From JAJTFW01 sp964534995 (lineage in GTDB: Bacteria > Bacteroidota > Bacteroidia > AKYH767-A > OLB10): 22,125 bases of DNA. The position numbers were made by a program, and so were the translations under genes. Every line of letters begins with the position of its first letter. Positions within the stretch are counted from its first letter, which is position 1. The stretch spans positions 1 through 22,125 of the forward strand of contig CAZHSC010000059.1 of the NCBI GenBank assembly GCA_964534995.1. Direction: 5' to 3'. Shown here piece after piece: positions 1 through 6,744 of the stretch. The notes under the pieces are model-generated. The model made no database searches and was not told where the DNA came from. It saw only the letters and a list, made by a program, of their open reading frames with translations.

Positions 1-17
1 AGTAACTGGGGGTGAAA

Positions 18-32
18 GGGGGCAAAGCCCCC
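18..32. other. Short GC-rich hairpin
   Basis: GGGGGC-AAA-GCCCCC forms a perfect 6-bp stem with a 3-nt loop. No T tract follows it, so it is not a convincing intrinsic terminator. It lies just before the CGCAGA-type repeat region and may belong to a gene or repeat cut off by the left window edge. Confidence 0.4.
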
Positions 33-95
33 ATAGATTTCTTCTCGCAGGACGCTGAGAGCGCAGAGGATTTCAAGCAGAGCCGCGGAGGGCGC

Positions 96-149
96 GGATC
101 GTAACGAAGTGAATATCCCGGGTGGAAAGCGAAGCTGACCCGCAGGGAG
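96..149. repeat. Structured ~55-bp repeat, copy 1
   Basis: The copy starts GGATCGTAACGAAGTGAATA and continues through CCCGGG, AGCGAAGCT and GACCCGC. It matches copy 3 base for base up to GACCCGC; its tail reads AGGGAGG where the others read CCGGGAG. Internal pairing is possible: CGGGT with ACCCG, enclosing AGC-GAA-GCT. Confidence 0.8.
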
Positions 150-192
150 GCGTGAAAGGTTTCTCGCGGAGGCGCGCAAAGGTTTTTCACGC

Positions 193-248
193 AGATCGAA
201 ACGAAGTGAAGATCCCGGGTGGAAAGCGAAGCTGACCCGCCCGGGAGG
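193..248. repeat. Structured ~55-bp repeat, copy 2
   Basis: Same element as at 96-149 with a few substitutions in its first third (GATCGAAACGAAGTGAAGATC replaces the GATCGTAACG...AATATC form). The hairpin-forming second half, from CCCGGG to GACCCGCCCGGGAGG, is unchanged. Confidence 0.8.
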
Positions 249-369
249 TATAGAGGCTACAAAGTATTCCTGCATTATTATTCATTTCCCATTACCTCAT
301 TTTCAAATCAGCACACCTTCAAATTAACACATAAAGTTTCTCGCGGAGGCGCGGAGGCGCGGAGAACAC

Positions 370-424
370 GGATCGTAACGAAGTGAATATCCCGGGTGGA
401 AAGCGAAGCTGACCCGCCCGGGAG
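370..424. repeat. Structured ~55-bp repeat, copy 3
   Basis: Third copy, in the same orientation, ending GACCCGCCCGGGAG. Within each unit the two halves resemble one another (CGAAG-TGA...CCCGGG, then CGAAGCTGA...CCCGGG), suggesting the unit arose by internal duplication. Confidence 0.8.
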
Positions 425-474
425 CCGCCAGGACGCGGAGAGAACTGTAGGTTTGTATCTCGCAGAGGTGCGGT

Positions 475-690
475 GAAGTCGGGTTTTATCAATATTAGAT
501 AAAGGCTAACTCCCATTAAAATATACAGGCTTGTCCACACAGGTCCGAAAATCGATCCCGGTGGATTAAAAGAAGGCACACTCAACGTTTGATGCCATCT
601 TGTGATTATTTCTACGTTGAAATATCCGAAATTCCTCCGGTCATCAGGGGAATTAAATGGAAGTTAAAAGAAGAAGTGGTTTGCTTTCAT
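475..690 (-). pseudogene. tspO: Truncated, frameshifted TspO/MBR family remnant
   Basis: The minus strand encodes WHQTLSVPSFNPPGSIFGP followed by VWTSLYILMGVSLYL. This is the TspO signature joining the first loop (W-Y-x-x-L-x-K-P-S-F-N-P-P) to transmembrane helix 2 (F-G-P-V-W-T-x-L-Y-x-L-M-G). The N-terminus can be traced back to an ATG at 690 (MKANHFFF), but a stop follows. The next stretch (NFHLIPLMTGGISDIST) lies one frame away, so two compensating shifts are needed to rejoin the body. Beyond about 480 the frame reads straight into the repeats, so helices 3-5 of a normally ~155-residue protein are missing. TspO is a membrane porphyrin-binding protein; this copy should be non-functional. 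It lies 55 bp downstream of tag, in the same direction. Confidence 0.75.
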
Positions 691-745
691 TTCTTCCAAT
701 TTTTAAAATTGTAAAACAAAGTTTGTTATTTAAACAACAGTAGGT

Positions 746-1303
746 CTATTTAGATTTTTTCATCTGCCTCCAGGCAGGTTTCGCTTTCACGGCTTTTTTA
801 AATATCGGACAATTTTCATGGTGGGCATGTGGCAAGTAACCGGTGCTTACCAAGAACTCATTGACAATTTCTCCTCCGGTGAACCGAAACATTTTCTTGA
901 ACAGTTTAGTCCATTCGGCTTTATCCAGAGGGTGATGATGATCGAGCCATGCTTTGAAGGATCCGAATTCCTTTTGCAATGCAAGGACTGACTTCGCATT
1001 CTCAATGGCTGCCTCTACCTTGAGTCTGTTTCGTATAATACCTGCATCGTTTAACAATCGCTCGCGGTCTTTATCTTTGTAGGCAGCAATTTTTTTTATG
1101 TCGAAAGCGTGGTATGCCTTCCGAAAATTTTGCTCCTTTTTAAGAATCGTGGTCCAACTAAGTCCTGCCTGATTGATCTCAAGAATCAAACGGCCGAATA
1201 ATTCATTATCCTCCTCTATTGGAAAACCATAAGCGGTATCATGATAAATACGGTGAAGATGATCTTTCTCCAGTGTGGCTACGAAGTTGCAGTAGGCGGA
1301 CAT
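746..1303 (-). CDS. tag: DNA-3-methyladenine glycosylase I
   Basis: Base-excision repair enzyme of the Tag family, which removes 3-methyladenine from alkylated DNA. The predicted protein is 185 residues, close to E. coli Tag (187). Visible family features are Cys5 and His21 (YHD) near the N-terminus with the late His/Cys pair in HAHHENC, corresponding to the structural zinc ligands; the LEINQAGLSW block, holding the Glu and Trp of the base-binding pocket; and DAGIIRNRLK, the helix-hairpin-helix region. I chose the ATG at 1303 because homology begins at MSAYCNF; an ATG at 1363 would add 20 residues with no family similarity. The gene stands alone, with 55 bp to the tspO remnant downstream. Confidence 0.93.
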   Translation of the reverse strand: MSAYCNFVATLEKDHLHRIYHDTAYGFPIEEDNELFGRLILEINQAGLSWTTILKKEQNFRKAYHAFDIKKIAAYKDKDRERLLNDAGIIRNRLKVEAAIENAKSVLALQKEFGSFKAWLDHHHPLDKAEWTKLFKKMFRFTGGEIVNEFLVSTGYLPHAHHENCPIFKKAVKAKPAWRQMKKSK

Positions 1304-1415
1304 GGTGAACTGAAATGGAATTAGAAAACACTTTCTGAAGAATACTTTTTCCTGCGCGAACACTGAGGATGATTCATATATACTTCAGCTGAACAATATT
1401 CTTTTATACACGCAG

Positions 1416-1432
1416 ATTCCGCATCGCGGAAT
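1416..1432. repeat. Palindromic hairpin flanked by CGCAGA
   Basis: ATTCCGC-ATC-GCGGAAT is a perfect 7-bp inverted repeat. It is flanked on both sides by CGCAGA (1411-1416 and 1434-1439), giving a direct repeat around a hairpin. The wording resembles the repeat block at 44-475, so it may be another member of that intergenic family. On the plus strand a short T run follows (ATTTTT), but no plus-strand gene needs terminating here. Confidence 0.55.
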
Positions 1433-1558
1433 ACGCAGAATTTTTAAGTTTCGCACGGATGGAGCCCCTGAACAAAATAGAATCTCAATAAGGAAAAACA
1501 TATCTTCCTCCTCCTGTTCCTCTCATCTCACCTTGCCCTGGATAATTCCTTTCCACCG

Positions 1559-3046
1559 TTAATTTACTTTTACCCCTTCCATCTTCTTCACCTCACCTCT
1601 TTCGTAGGTAGTTGTTAAGATCAGTTCTCCCGTTTCATCCCATACTTTCCAGTCGCCCTCTTTGAGACCCAGCCGGTATTTTCTTTCCTCCTTTGGCTTG
1701 CCGTCGTCAAAATAATATTTGTGCAGGCCGTTTTCCTGCCCTTCAAAATATTCTCCTTCAAAGGCCAGTTTTCCGTTCTCATAAAATTGCTTCCAGAGGC
1801 CATCCTGGTTTCCTTCCACATAATTTCCTTCGGCGATGTATTGCCCGTTTTTATATTTCCAGGGGCCCTCCCTTAATCCTCCGGCCATATTGCCCTGTGC
1901 GATAATATTGGCGTTTTCATCATATTCAATGCTGGGACCTTCTTCCTTTCCGTTTTTAAAATTCTCTTCCCGCAGCATTTTACCGTTCGGATAAAACCAT
2001 TTCCAGTTGCCGTCGGGCTGATTTTTGAGGTAAGCACCCTGTTGCTGCACCTGCTCATTGGCATAATAGAAAACCCAGGCTCCCTCCCGTTGTCCGTCTT
2101 TAAAGCTTCCCTCCGCCTTTACCCTGCCGTTGGGGTAAAAATATTTCCATGTACCCTGCTGCCGTCCCTGGGGATCTACCGTACCCCCTTCCGCAATGAT
2201 TTTATCTTTTTCGTAGATTTTACTCAGGGTAATATTGCCCTCTTTATCAAACTCACGATACACACCTTCCTTTACACCATTGATCACATTCACCGAACTT
2301 TTTGGCCTGCCGGTATTGTGGTACTCCCGCTTGATGTCAAGTTTCACATTGGCCAGTTCATCTTCCACCAGCGATCCGTTTTTCCATATCTCCATCCTCT
2401 TCATCACGCCATCCGGACTCAGCCACCTGAACACTCCGTTTTTCAAATCATCTTTCCATGTACCGTCTTCCTTTATTACTCCCGATGGATAAAATTCCTT
2501 CCAGCTTCCCTGTTTAAAACCAAATTTATCGTACCTGTTTATCTTTTCCTGTTTCACAAAAAAACCGTTTTTATAGGTGGTGAGGGTAATTATTCTCCCG
2601 TCTTCGTCAAATTCCCTGGCAATGCCGTCCTCCACGCCGTTGCGCAAGGGTACGCTTTGCGAAAGCCAGCCTTTCTCTGTGTAATAATTAGCAATGCTGT
2701 CGGCGCCGCCGTTCACCATCCATCGCTCCAGATATACGGTGCCCGTTGGAAAATAATCGCGTTGCCATCCATTTTTTTGTCCCTCACGGTACTGTATTTC
2801 CGAAGTTATATTGCCTTTTTCATCATAAAACTTCCAGGTACCCTCCAGTAATCCTTCCAGGCGGTTGCCTTCCGATTTCAATGTCCCGTTTTCATGATAA
2901 GCCCTCCAGTATCCGTCGGGTTTTCCGTTTTTGAAATTTCCTTCGGAGCTTATATTCCCTCCCGGATAATAAAACTTCACCGGCCCGTCGGATTGCGACC
3001 ACGCCAGTAAAGGGAAGAACATTAATAAAATAAGCAGATATTTCAT
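1559..3046 (-). CDS. Secreted MORN/YwqK-type repeat protein
   Basis: A 495-residue protein with a signal peptide (MKYLLILLMFFPLLAWSQS), then about eighteen tandem units of 22-24 residues of the form G-x-W-x-x-Y-x-x-N-G-x-x-x-x-E-G-x-Y/F-x-x-G. This is the MORN-variant repeat that databases label 'toxin-antitoxin system YwqK family antitoxin'. That label comes from a Bacillus pair; here there is no visible toxin partner and the protein is exported, so I make no toxin-antitoxin claim. Such repeats form an elongated beta sheet, and the specific role is unknown. I chose the ATG at 3046 because the signal peptide begins there; the longer frame to 3145 adds 33 polar residues. It lies 130 bp downstream of the carbonic anhydrase on the same strand and could be co-transcribed. 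Confidence 0.82.
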   Translation of the reverse strand: MKYLLILLMFFPLLAWSQSDGPVKFYYPGGNISSEGNFKNGKPDGYWRAYHENGTLKSEGNRLEGLLEGTWKFYDEKGNITSEIQYREGQKNGWQRDYFPTGTVYLERWMVNGGADSIANYYTEKGWLSQSVPLRNGVEDGIAREFDEDGRIITLTTYKNGFFVKQEKINRYDKFGFKQGSWKEFYPSGVIKEDGTWKDDLKNGVFRWLSPDGVMKRMEIWKNGSLVEDELANVKLDIKREYHNTGRPKSSVNVINGVKEGVYREFDKEGNITLSKIYEKDKIIAEGGTVDPQGRQQGTWKYFYPNGRVKAEGSFKDGQREGAWVFYYANEQVQQQGAYLKNQPDGNWKWFYPNGKMLREENFKNGKEEGPSIEYDENANIIAQGNMAGGLREGPWKYKNGQYIAEGNYVEGNQDGLWKQFYENGKLAFEGEYFEGQENGLHKYYFDDGKPKEERKYRLGLKEGDWKVWDETGELILTTTYERGEVKKMEGVKVN

Positions 3047-3176
3047 ACCCCGCGAAGATACGTCTTTGATGCGGTATGACGTATCATCTTTTGGTAATAA
3101 TGAAAATGGATTACGGGTAGAGACCGCTCTGTCAGAAGGCTCCATAAACAGCCATGCAGGGCTTTAGGTATCCGTG

Positions 3177-3854
3177 TTACTTCAGTAGTTCTAGCGGTTC
3201 CTTTTCCGTAGTATCGCCGGTACGAATGGTTTCAGGTATAAAACGTACCTCGCCGGTACTGACATCGTAGTGCGCTCCGGCAATACCTATTTCACCTTTG
3301 TCAAGCATATCCTTCAATATAGGACTGCGTTTACCTATCAACTCAACCGTGCGCTTTACATTGATCAGTGCTACCTTTTCCACAAACTCTGCGTTGGATG
3401 AATTACGTTGCTGCAGTGTACTCGTTTCCGCTTCTACGGATGGCTTTATTTTTTCGAGCAAGCCGCTCAGGTGGCCCATCTCCACATGGTCGCAAGCGCC
3501 TTTAACTGCTCCGCATTTGGTATGACCAAGTACTACAATCATTTTTGAACCCGCCACTTTACAGGCAAATTCCATACTTCCCAAAATGTCATCGTTGATA
3601 ACGTTTCCAGCGATCCGCACACTGAATATATCCCCGAGACCCTGGTCAAAAACTATTTCGGCGGAAGTCCTGCTGTCAATGCAACTGAGAATAACGGCAA
3701 AGGGATGCTGTCCATCGGAGGTTTCATTGGCCTGCTGCAACAAATTCCTGTTTACCTTCAGATTATTCATAAAGCGCCTGTTTCCATGCATTAATAATTC
3801 AAGGGCGATGGCAGGAGTAATCGCGTCCTGCATTTCTTTGGTAAGTGTTTTCAT
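3177..3854 (-). CDS. can: Beta-class carbonic anhydrase
   Basis: Interconverts carbon dioxide and bicarbonate with a catalytic zinc. The 225-residue protein carries both beta-class signatures: C58-x-D60-x-R62 (SCIDSRT) and H111-x-x-C114 (GHTKCGAVKGA). Cys58, His111 and Cys114 are the expected zinc ligands, and the Asp60-Arg62 dyad is intact. It lacks a signal peptide, so it should be cytoplasmic. It is transcribed divergently from the TetR-family gene across a 249-bp gap holding a palindrome and a promoter for the regulator, which makes control by that regulator plausible but unproven. Confidence 0.95.
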   Translation of the reverse strand: MKTLTKEMQDAITPAIALELLMHGNRRFMNNLKVNRNLLQQANETSDGQHPFAVILSCIDSRTSAEIVFDQGLGDIFSVRIAGNVINDDILGSMEFACKVAGSKMIVVLGHTKCGAVKGACDHVEMGHLSGLLEKIKPSVEAETSTLQQRNSSNAEFVEKVALINVKRTVELIGKRSPILKDMLDKGEIGIAGAHYDVSTGEVRFIPETIRTGDTTEKEPLELLK

Positions 3855-3933
3855 ATCTGATACAAGTATTGGTAAATAACAATCAGAAACGCTATGTAGA
3901 GCGCAGTTCCGTCATTTTTTTACTGTACAGCGG

Positions 3934-3959
3934 TGGACCTCCTGTTTAGGGCAGGTCCA
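3934..3959. promoter_or_regulatory. Inverted repeat upstream of can
   Basis: TGGACCT and AGGTCCA form a perfect 7-bp inverted repeat separated by 12 bases. It lies about 80-105 bp upstream of the carbonic anhydrase start. It could be a DNA-binding site or an RNA hairpin in the leader; nothing in the sequence decides between them. Confidence 0.4.
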
Positions 3960-4027
3960 TCCTTTCGGTGGCTTATACTAAGGGGAGATTTTAAATACCC
4001 TCCGTAAAGATAGTTAATGTTTAATTA

Positions 4028-4046
4028 ATAATAGTAATACTATTAT
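4028..4046. promoter_or_regulatory. Palindromic operator candidate for TetR regulator
   Basis: ATAATAGT-AAT-ACTATTAT is a perfect 8-bp inverted repeat with a 3-bp centre. TetR-family dimers typically bind palindromes of about this size next to their own promoter. It ends 26 bp before the -7 box at 4072 and lies between two divergent genes, so it may serve both. The AT-only arms weaken specificity, hence moderate confidence. Confidence 0.5.
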
Positions 4047-4052
4047 AAATAA

Positions 4053-4079
4053 TTGTAAAACATTATTTATTTACCTTTG
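4053..4079 (+). promoter_or_regulatory. Bacteroidota promoter of the TetR gene
   Basis: TACCTTTG at 4072-4079 is an exact match to the Bacteroidota -7 consensus TAnnTTTG. A TTG at 4053-4055 lies 16 bp upstream, slightly closer than the usual ~19-20. The start codon is at 4104, implying a leader of about 20 nt. Confidence 0.6.
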
Positions 4080-4103
4080 TAGATCAGTTTATTATCAGAA
4101 TAT

Positions 4104-4781
4104 ATGAAACTCCAGTTACAAATTCAGATAAATGAAGGGCTTTTTCTCCGGAATCCGGAAGGGTCGGAACTCGGCAGGAAAATTATTAAATACAGTATTG
4201 AATTTATATATCAGTATGGTTTTGAATCATTTACTTTTAAAAAGCTGGCGGAATTAATCGGCACCACTGAAGCAGGTATTTACCGGTATTTCGAAAACAA
4301 ACATAAGTTACTGGTGTACCTGGCTTACTGGTACTGGAGTTGGCTGGAGTTTCAGATACGCTTTCATACCAATAATATTCAGGATCCCCTCCTGCGCCTG
4401 AAAAAAGTAATACACCTGCTGGCCAGGGTGGTGGCGGACGACGAACATACCGGCCATATTGACGAGCACCTCCTGCATAAAATCATCATCGCCGAAGGTT
4501 CAAAGGTATACCTGACCAGGCAGGTAGGTGAAGAAAATAAACAACAGTTTTTTAAGCCTTACAAAGACCTTTGCGCACTGGTGGGAGATATGATTACAGG
4601 CTGTAATCCGGCATACAAATACCCGAAATCTCTCGCCACTACCCTTATTGAAATGGCACATTTCCAGAATTTTTTCATGTACAACCTGCCTTCCCTTACA
4701 GATTTTGGCAAAAGCAAACAGGAAACGGATATCGTTGACTTTCTGCAGGACCTCGTTCTTTCAAGTGTAAAAAGAACCTGA
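4104..4781 (+). CDS. TetR/AcrR family transcriptional regulator
   Basis: A 225-residue regulator with an N-terminal helix-turn-helix at about residues 24-70: GRKIIKYSIEFIYQYGFESF, then FKKLAELIGTTEAGIYRYFE, followed by NKHKLL. The I-Y-R-Y-F-x-N-K-x-x-L ending is the classic TetR recognition-helix pattern. The C-terminal ligand domain is aromatic-rich (YLAYWYWSWLEFQI) and not assignable to a ligand. A near-consensus promoter and a palindrome lie upstream, suggesting autoregulation. Its divergent neighbour is a carbonic anhydrase, a candidate target. Confidence 0.88.
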   Translation: MKLQLQIQINEGLFLRNPEGSELGRKIIKYSIEFIYQYGFESFTFKKLAELIGTTEAGIYRYFENKHKLLVYLAYWYWSWLEFQIRFHTNNIQDPLLRLKKVIHLLARVVADDEHTGHIDEHLLHKIIIAEGSKVYLTRQVGEENKQQFFKPYKDLCALVGDMITGCNPAYKYPKSLATTLIEMAHFQNFFMYNLPSLTDFGKSKQETDIVDFLQDLVLSSVKRT

Positions 4782-5152
4782 ACCCGTTTATGATAACATG
4801 GGCGTCCCGGCCGCGCAAGTGCATACGCCAATCGGATGACGTTTATAAAGTCCATTCGTCTGCAATTTTATCATAGGCATTAACGTTATATTCCAGCAAT
4901 TCAATTTTTATTCCCTTCCGGGTCCATGACATGCATTAACTTTCCGTATTCAACCTTTTTTATCCGGTACGGTACCGTACCTGCTCTTGCAGTTGCATTA
5001 CTTCTGCTAGATAAAAAACTTTTGCAACACCAGGGCCGTGAATAAAAAAACCGCGAGTAATACCGCCTGTATTCTTATTTAGTTTGTATGAAGTGTAAAA
5101 ATAGCAGCAACGGAACATCCCGTTAAAAATATGCAGCTGACAAGCTGATAAA
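4782..5152. other. Intergenic stretch with a perfect 16-bp palindrome
   Basis: This gap separates the converging TetR gene and nadA. No convincing gene is seen; short open frames have no recognisable content. GGTACGGTACCGTACC at 4966-4981 is a perfect 16-bp palindrome, itself built from GGTAC/GTACC units. Function unknown. Confidence 0.6.
5124..5147 (-). terminator. Weak terminator candidate after nadA
   Basis: Just after the nadA stop, the minus strand reads CAGCT-TGTC-AGCTG, a 5-bp stem with a 4-nt loop, followed three bases later by ATTTTT. The stem is short and the T run interrupted, so this is tentative. Confidence 0.35.
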
Positions 5153-6145
5153 TTACTTCGCACTGATATCCAGCATACGTTGCAGGGGTCGCAATGCCGC
5201 CTCAAATAATTCAGGAGCCACGGTCACTTCCGGTTTTTCATGTTTCATGCACAGATATATTTTCTCAAGCGTATTGAGTTTCATATGTGGACAATCATTA
5301 CATGCACAATTGTTATCGGGAGGAGCAGGAATAAATGTTTTGTAAGGGGAAGCCTTCGCCATCTGATGCAGGATACCGCTTTCGGTGGCAACGATAAATG
5401 TTTTAGCGGGATTTTCCCTGGTAAAATTCAATAAGCCGGTAGTGGATCCAATAAAATCCGCCAGTTTCAATACCGCTTCCTCGCATTCCGGATGCGCTAT
5501 GAACAATGCCTCCGGATGTATGGCTTTCAGTTTTACAATCTTTTCAAGCGAGAAAATTTCATGTACCATACAGGCCCCATCCCATAATACCATCTTACGG
5601 CCCGTTTTCTTTTCCACCCAGGCACCCAGGTTTTTATCCGGAGCAAAAATGATGGGTATATCCTTTGGCACACTCTCTACCACCTTAATGGCATTACTGG
5701 AAGTACAGATAATATCACTTTGCGCCTTAATGGCTGCTGTACAATTGATATAACTGATTACAGTGTAGCCGGGGTGCGCTTCCCGGAATTTACGGAATTC
5801 GGCGGGAGGACAGGAGTCGGCAAGAGAACATCCCGCCCGTGAATCCGGCATGACTACTTTTCTGGAAGGATTTAACAGTTTTGCCGTTTCCGCCATAAAA
5901 TGCACTCCTGCAAAAACAATCATATCGGCTTTGGTTTTAGCCGCTTCCTGGGCCAGGCCCAAACTGTCACCAATATAGTCAGCAATATCCTGAATATCAG
6001 CATCCTGATAATAATGCGCCAAAACCACGGCATTTTTCTTCACCTTCAGGTCACGGATTGCCTCAAAAAGATCAAGGTCTGTATCTATTGTTTCCTGTAC
6101 ATAACCTTTTAGGCTTAGTTCATCTTCGGCAAATGGATTTAACAT
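5153..6145 (-). CDS. nadA: Quinolinate synthase A
   Basis: Condenses iminoaspartate (made by NadB) with dihydroxyacetone phosphate to give quinolinate in de novo NAD synthesis; a cytoplasmic [4Fe-4S] enzyme. The 330-residue protein shows the NadA hallmarks: LAHYYQ at 42-47, SRAGCSLADSCPP with Cys106, GACMVHE with Cys192, and CACNDCPHM with Cys285, the three positions expected to hold the cluster. FAGVHFMAETAK and ATESGILH are further conserved blocks. I chose the ATG at 6145 (MLNPFAED); an in-frame ATG at 6169 would add eight residues and cannot be excluded. No nadB or nadC is visible, so it stands alone here. It faces away from the AT-rich region 6146-6744. Confidence 0.96.
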   Translation of the reverse strand: MLNPFAEDELSLKGYVQETIDTDLDLFEAIRDLKVKKNAVVLAHYYQDADIQDIADYIGDSLGLAQEAAKTKADMIVFAGVHFMAETAKLLNPSRKVVMPDSRAGCSLADSCPPAEFRKFREAHPGYTVISYINCTAAIKAQSDIICTSSNAIKVVESVPKDIPIIFAPDKNLGAWVEKKTGRKMVLWDGACMVHEIFSLEKIVKLKAIHPEALFIAHPECEEAVLKLADFIGSTTGLLNFTRENPAKTFIVATESGILHQMAKASPYKTFIPAPPDNNCACNDCPHMKLNTLEKIYLCMKHEKPEVTVAPELFEAALRPLQRMLDISAK

Positions 6146-6377
6146 GGCTGCGGAATAACAAATTTTCAAGGATCAAAAGTACGGGGTAAAAACAGAAATA
6201 AGGGGAATGTTATTATTTAAAATACAGAAAAACTTTTTTACTGTTACCTCCTTTCCTTTCCTGTTAACATCATCTATAATTATATATATCTTTTTAATTA
6301 AATATATGTTAATATATAGCTGTTCATAATGTGTATTTTTTTAGAGAGAAATCATTGCCTTTTAAACTTATTGAAGT

Positions 6378-6386
6378 TTATTCACA
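6378..6386 (+). promoter_or_regulatory. DnaA-box match (TTATTCACA)
   Basis: Exact fit to the general DnaA box TTATNCACA, located centrally in the AT-rich gap and about 50 bp right of its most AT-rich core. Confidence 0.45.
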
Positions 6387-6503
6387 ATATAATTGATTTA
6401 ATTAACGGTTTAAACATCTGATATACATAATTATTTCTGAAATATTAACAAGTGTTAATAAGGAAGGATGTTTATTAATAGTTCATCAGGTAAGGGACAG
6501 TTT

Positions 6504-6512
6504 TGTGGATAG
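6504..6512 (-). promoter_or_regulatory. DnaA-box-like site (TGTGGATAG)
   Basis: Reverse-oriented match to TTATCCACA with one mismatch at the outermost base. It sits in the strongly G-skewed right half of the gap. Confidence 0.4.
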
Positions 6513-6731
6513 AAAGGTTGATAAGGATTGATAAAATGAAAGCATGAAAATTTGGAAGTAAAAGTTTTTAAAACAAGCAGCGGGACTTTATCAAATCCAA
6601 ATAAACTTATGATAATAATATAAACAGCTTTTTTAGATATGAACAGATATATTAACAGGTAAAAAAAGTGAATTTGTTGAAACGATCAGCAGAAGATTTT
6701 TAAGGAAGTACCCATTCAAAACAAAACAGAT

Positions 6732-6739
6732 TACTTTCG
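6732..6739 (+). promoter_or_regulatory. -7 box of the methyltransferase gene
   Basis: TACTTTCG differs from TAnnTTTG at one position and ends 5 bases before the ATG at 6745. This suggests a leaderless or nearly leaderless transcript. Confidence 0.45.
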
Positions 6740-6744
6740 CTACA

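Larger units (their letters stand above)
44..475. repeat. CGCGGAG/CGCAGAG degenerate repeat block
   Basis: The stretch is filled with imperfect short units such as TCTCGCGGAGGCGCG, CGCAGAGG and GGACGCGGAGAG, at 44-95, 150-192, 338-369 and 425-475. The longer structured repeat copies sit between them, and ordinary AT-rich sequence occupies about 255-337. No credible gene is present; open frames here only translate repeat. Similar CGCAGAG-like intergenic repeats occur in several bacterial phyla, but I know of no established function. Confidence 0.6.
6170..6744. other. AT-rich intergenic region, candidate replication origin (oriC)
   Basis: This 575-bp gene-free gap lies between diverging nadA and the methyltransferase. 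It contains an AT-rich core (about 6270-6330, TATAATTATATATATC and similar), an exact DnaA-box match TTATTCACA at 6378-6386, and one-mismatch boxes at 6321-6329 (TGTTCATAA), 6453-6461 (TGTTAATAA) and 6504-6512 (TGTGGATAG). Two TTGATAA direct repeats follow at 6518-6524 and 6528-6534, ten bases apart. By hand count, plus-strand 6241-6270 holds 10 C and 2 G, whereas 6481-6540 holds 18 G and 3 C, a skew reversal of the kind found at origins. Genes right of it all point right; those left mostly point left. AT-rich DNA yields chance boxes, so this remains a candidate. Confidence 0.5.

Noticed and set aside
319..474. C-terminal half of the frame that encodes the TspO remnant
   Set aside because: These codons are translated repeat sequence, not TspO; only the part above about 475 shows homology.
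1..475. CRISPR array
   Set aside because: The three repeat copies are unevenly spaced (about 97 and 177 bp between starts), the intervening DNA is itself repetitive, and no cas genes are present.
2042..2851. Long plus-strand frame (269 codons) opposite the MORN-repeat gene
   Set aside because: It mirrors the repetitive coding strand, has no family resemblance, and the opposite frame has a clear signal peptide and repeats.
1559..3046. Toxin-antitoxin function suggested by the YwqK label
   Set aside because: The protein is exported and no toxin gene lies beside it; the label is inherited from a distant repeat match.
4960..5205. 81-codon minus-strand frame overlapping the nadA 3' end
   Set aside because: It overlaps conserved nadA coding sequence in another frame and shows no family features.
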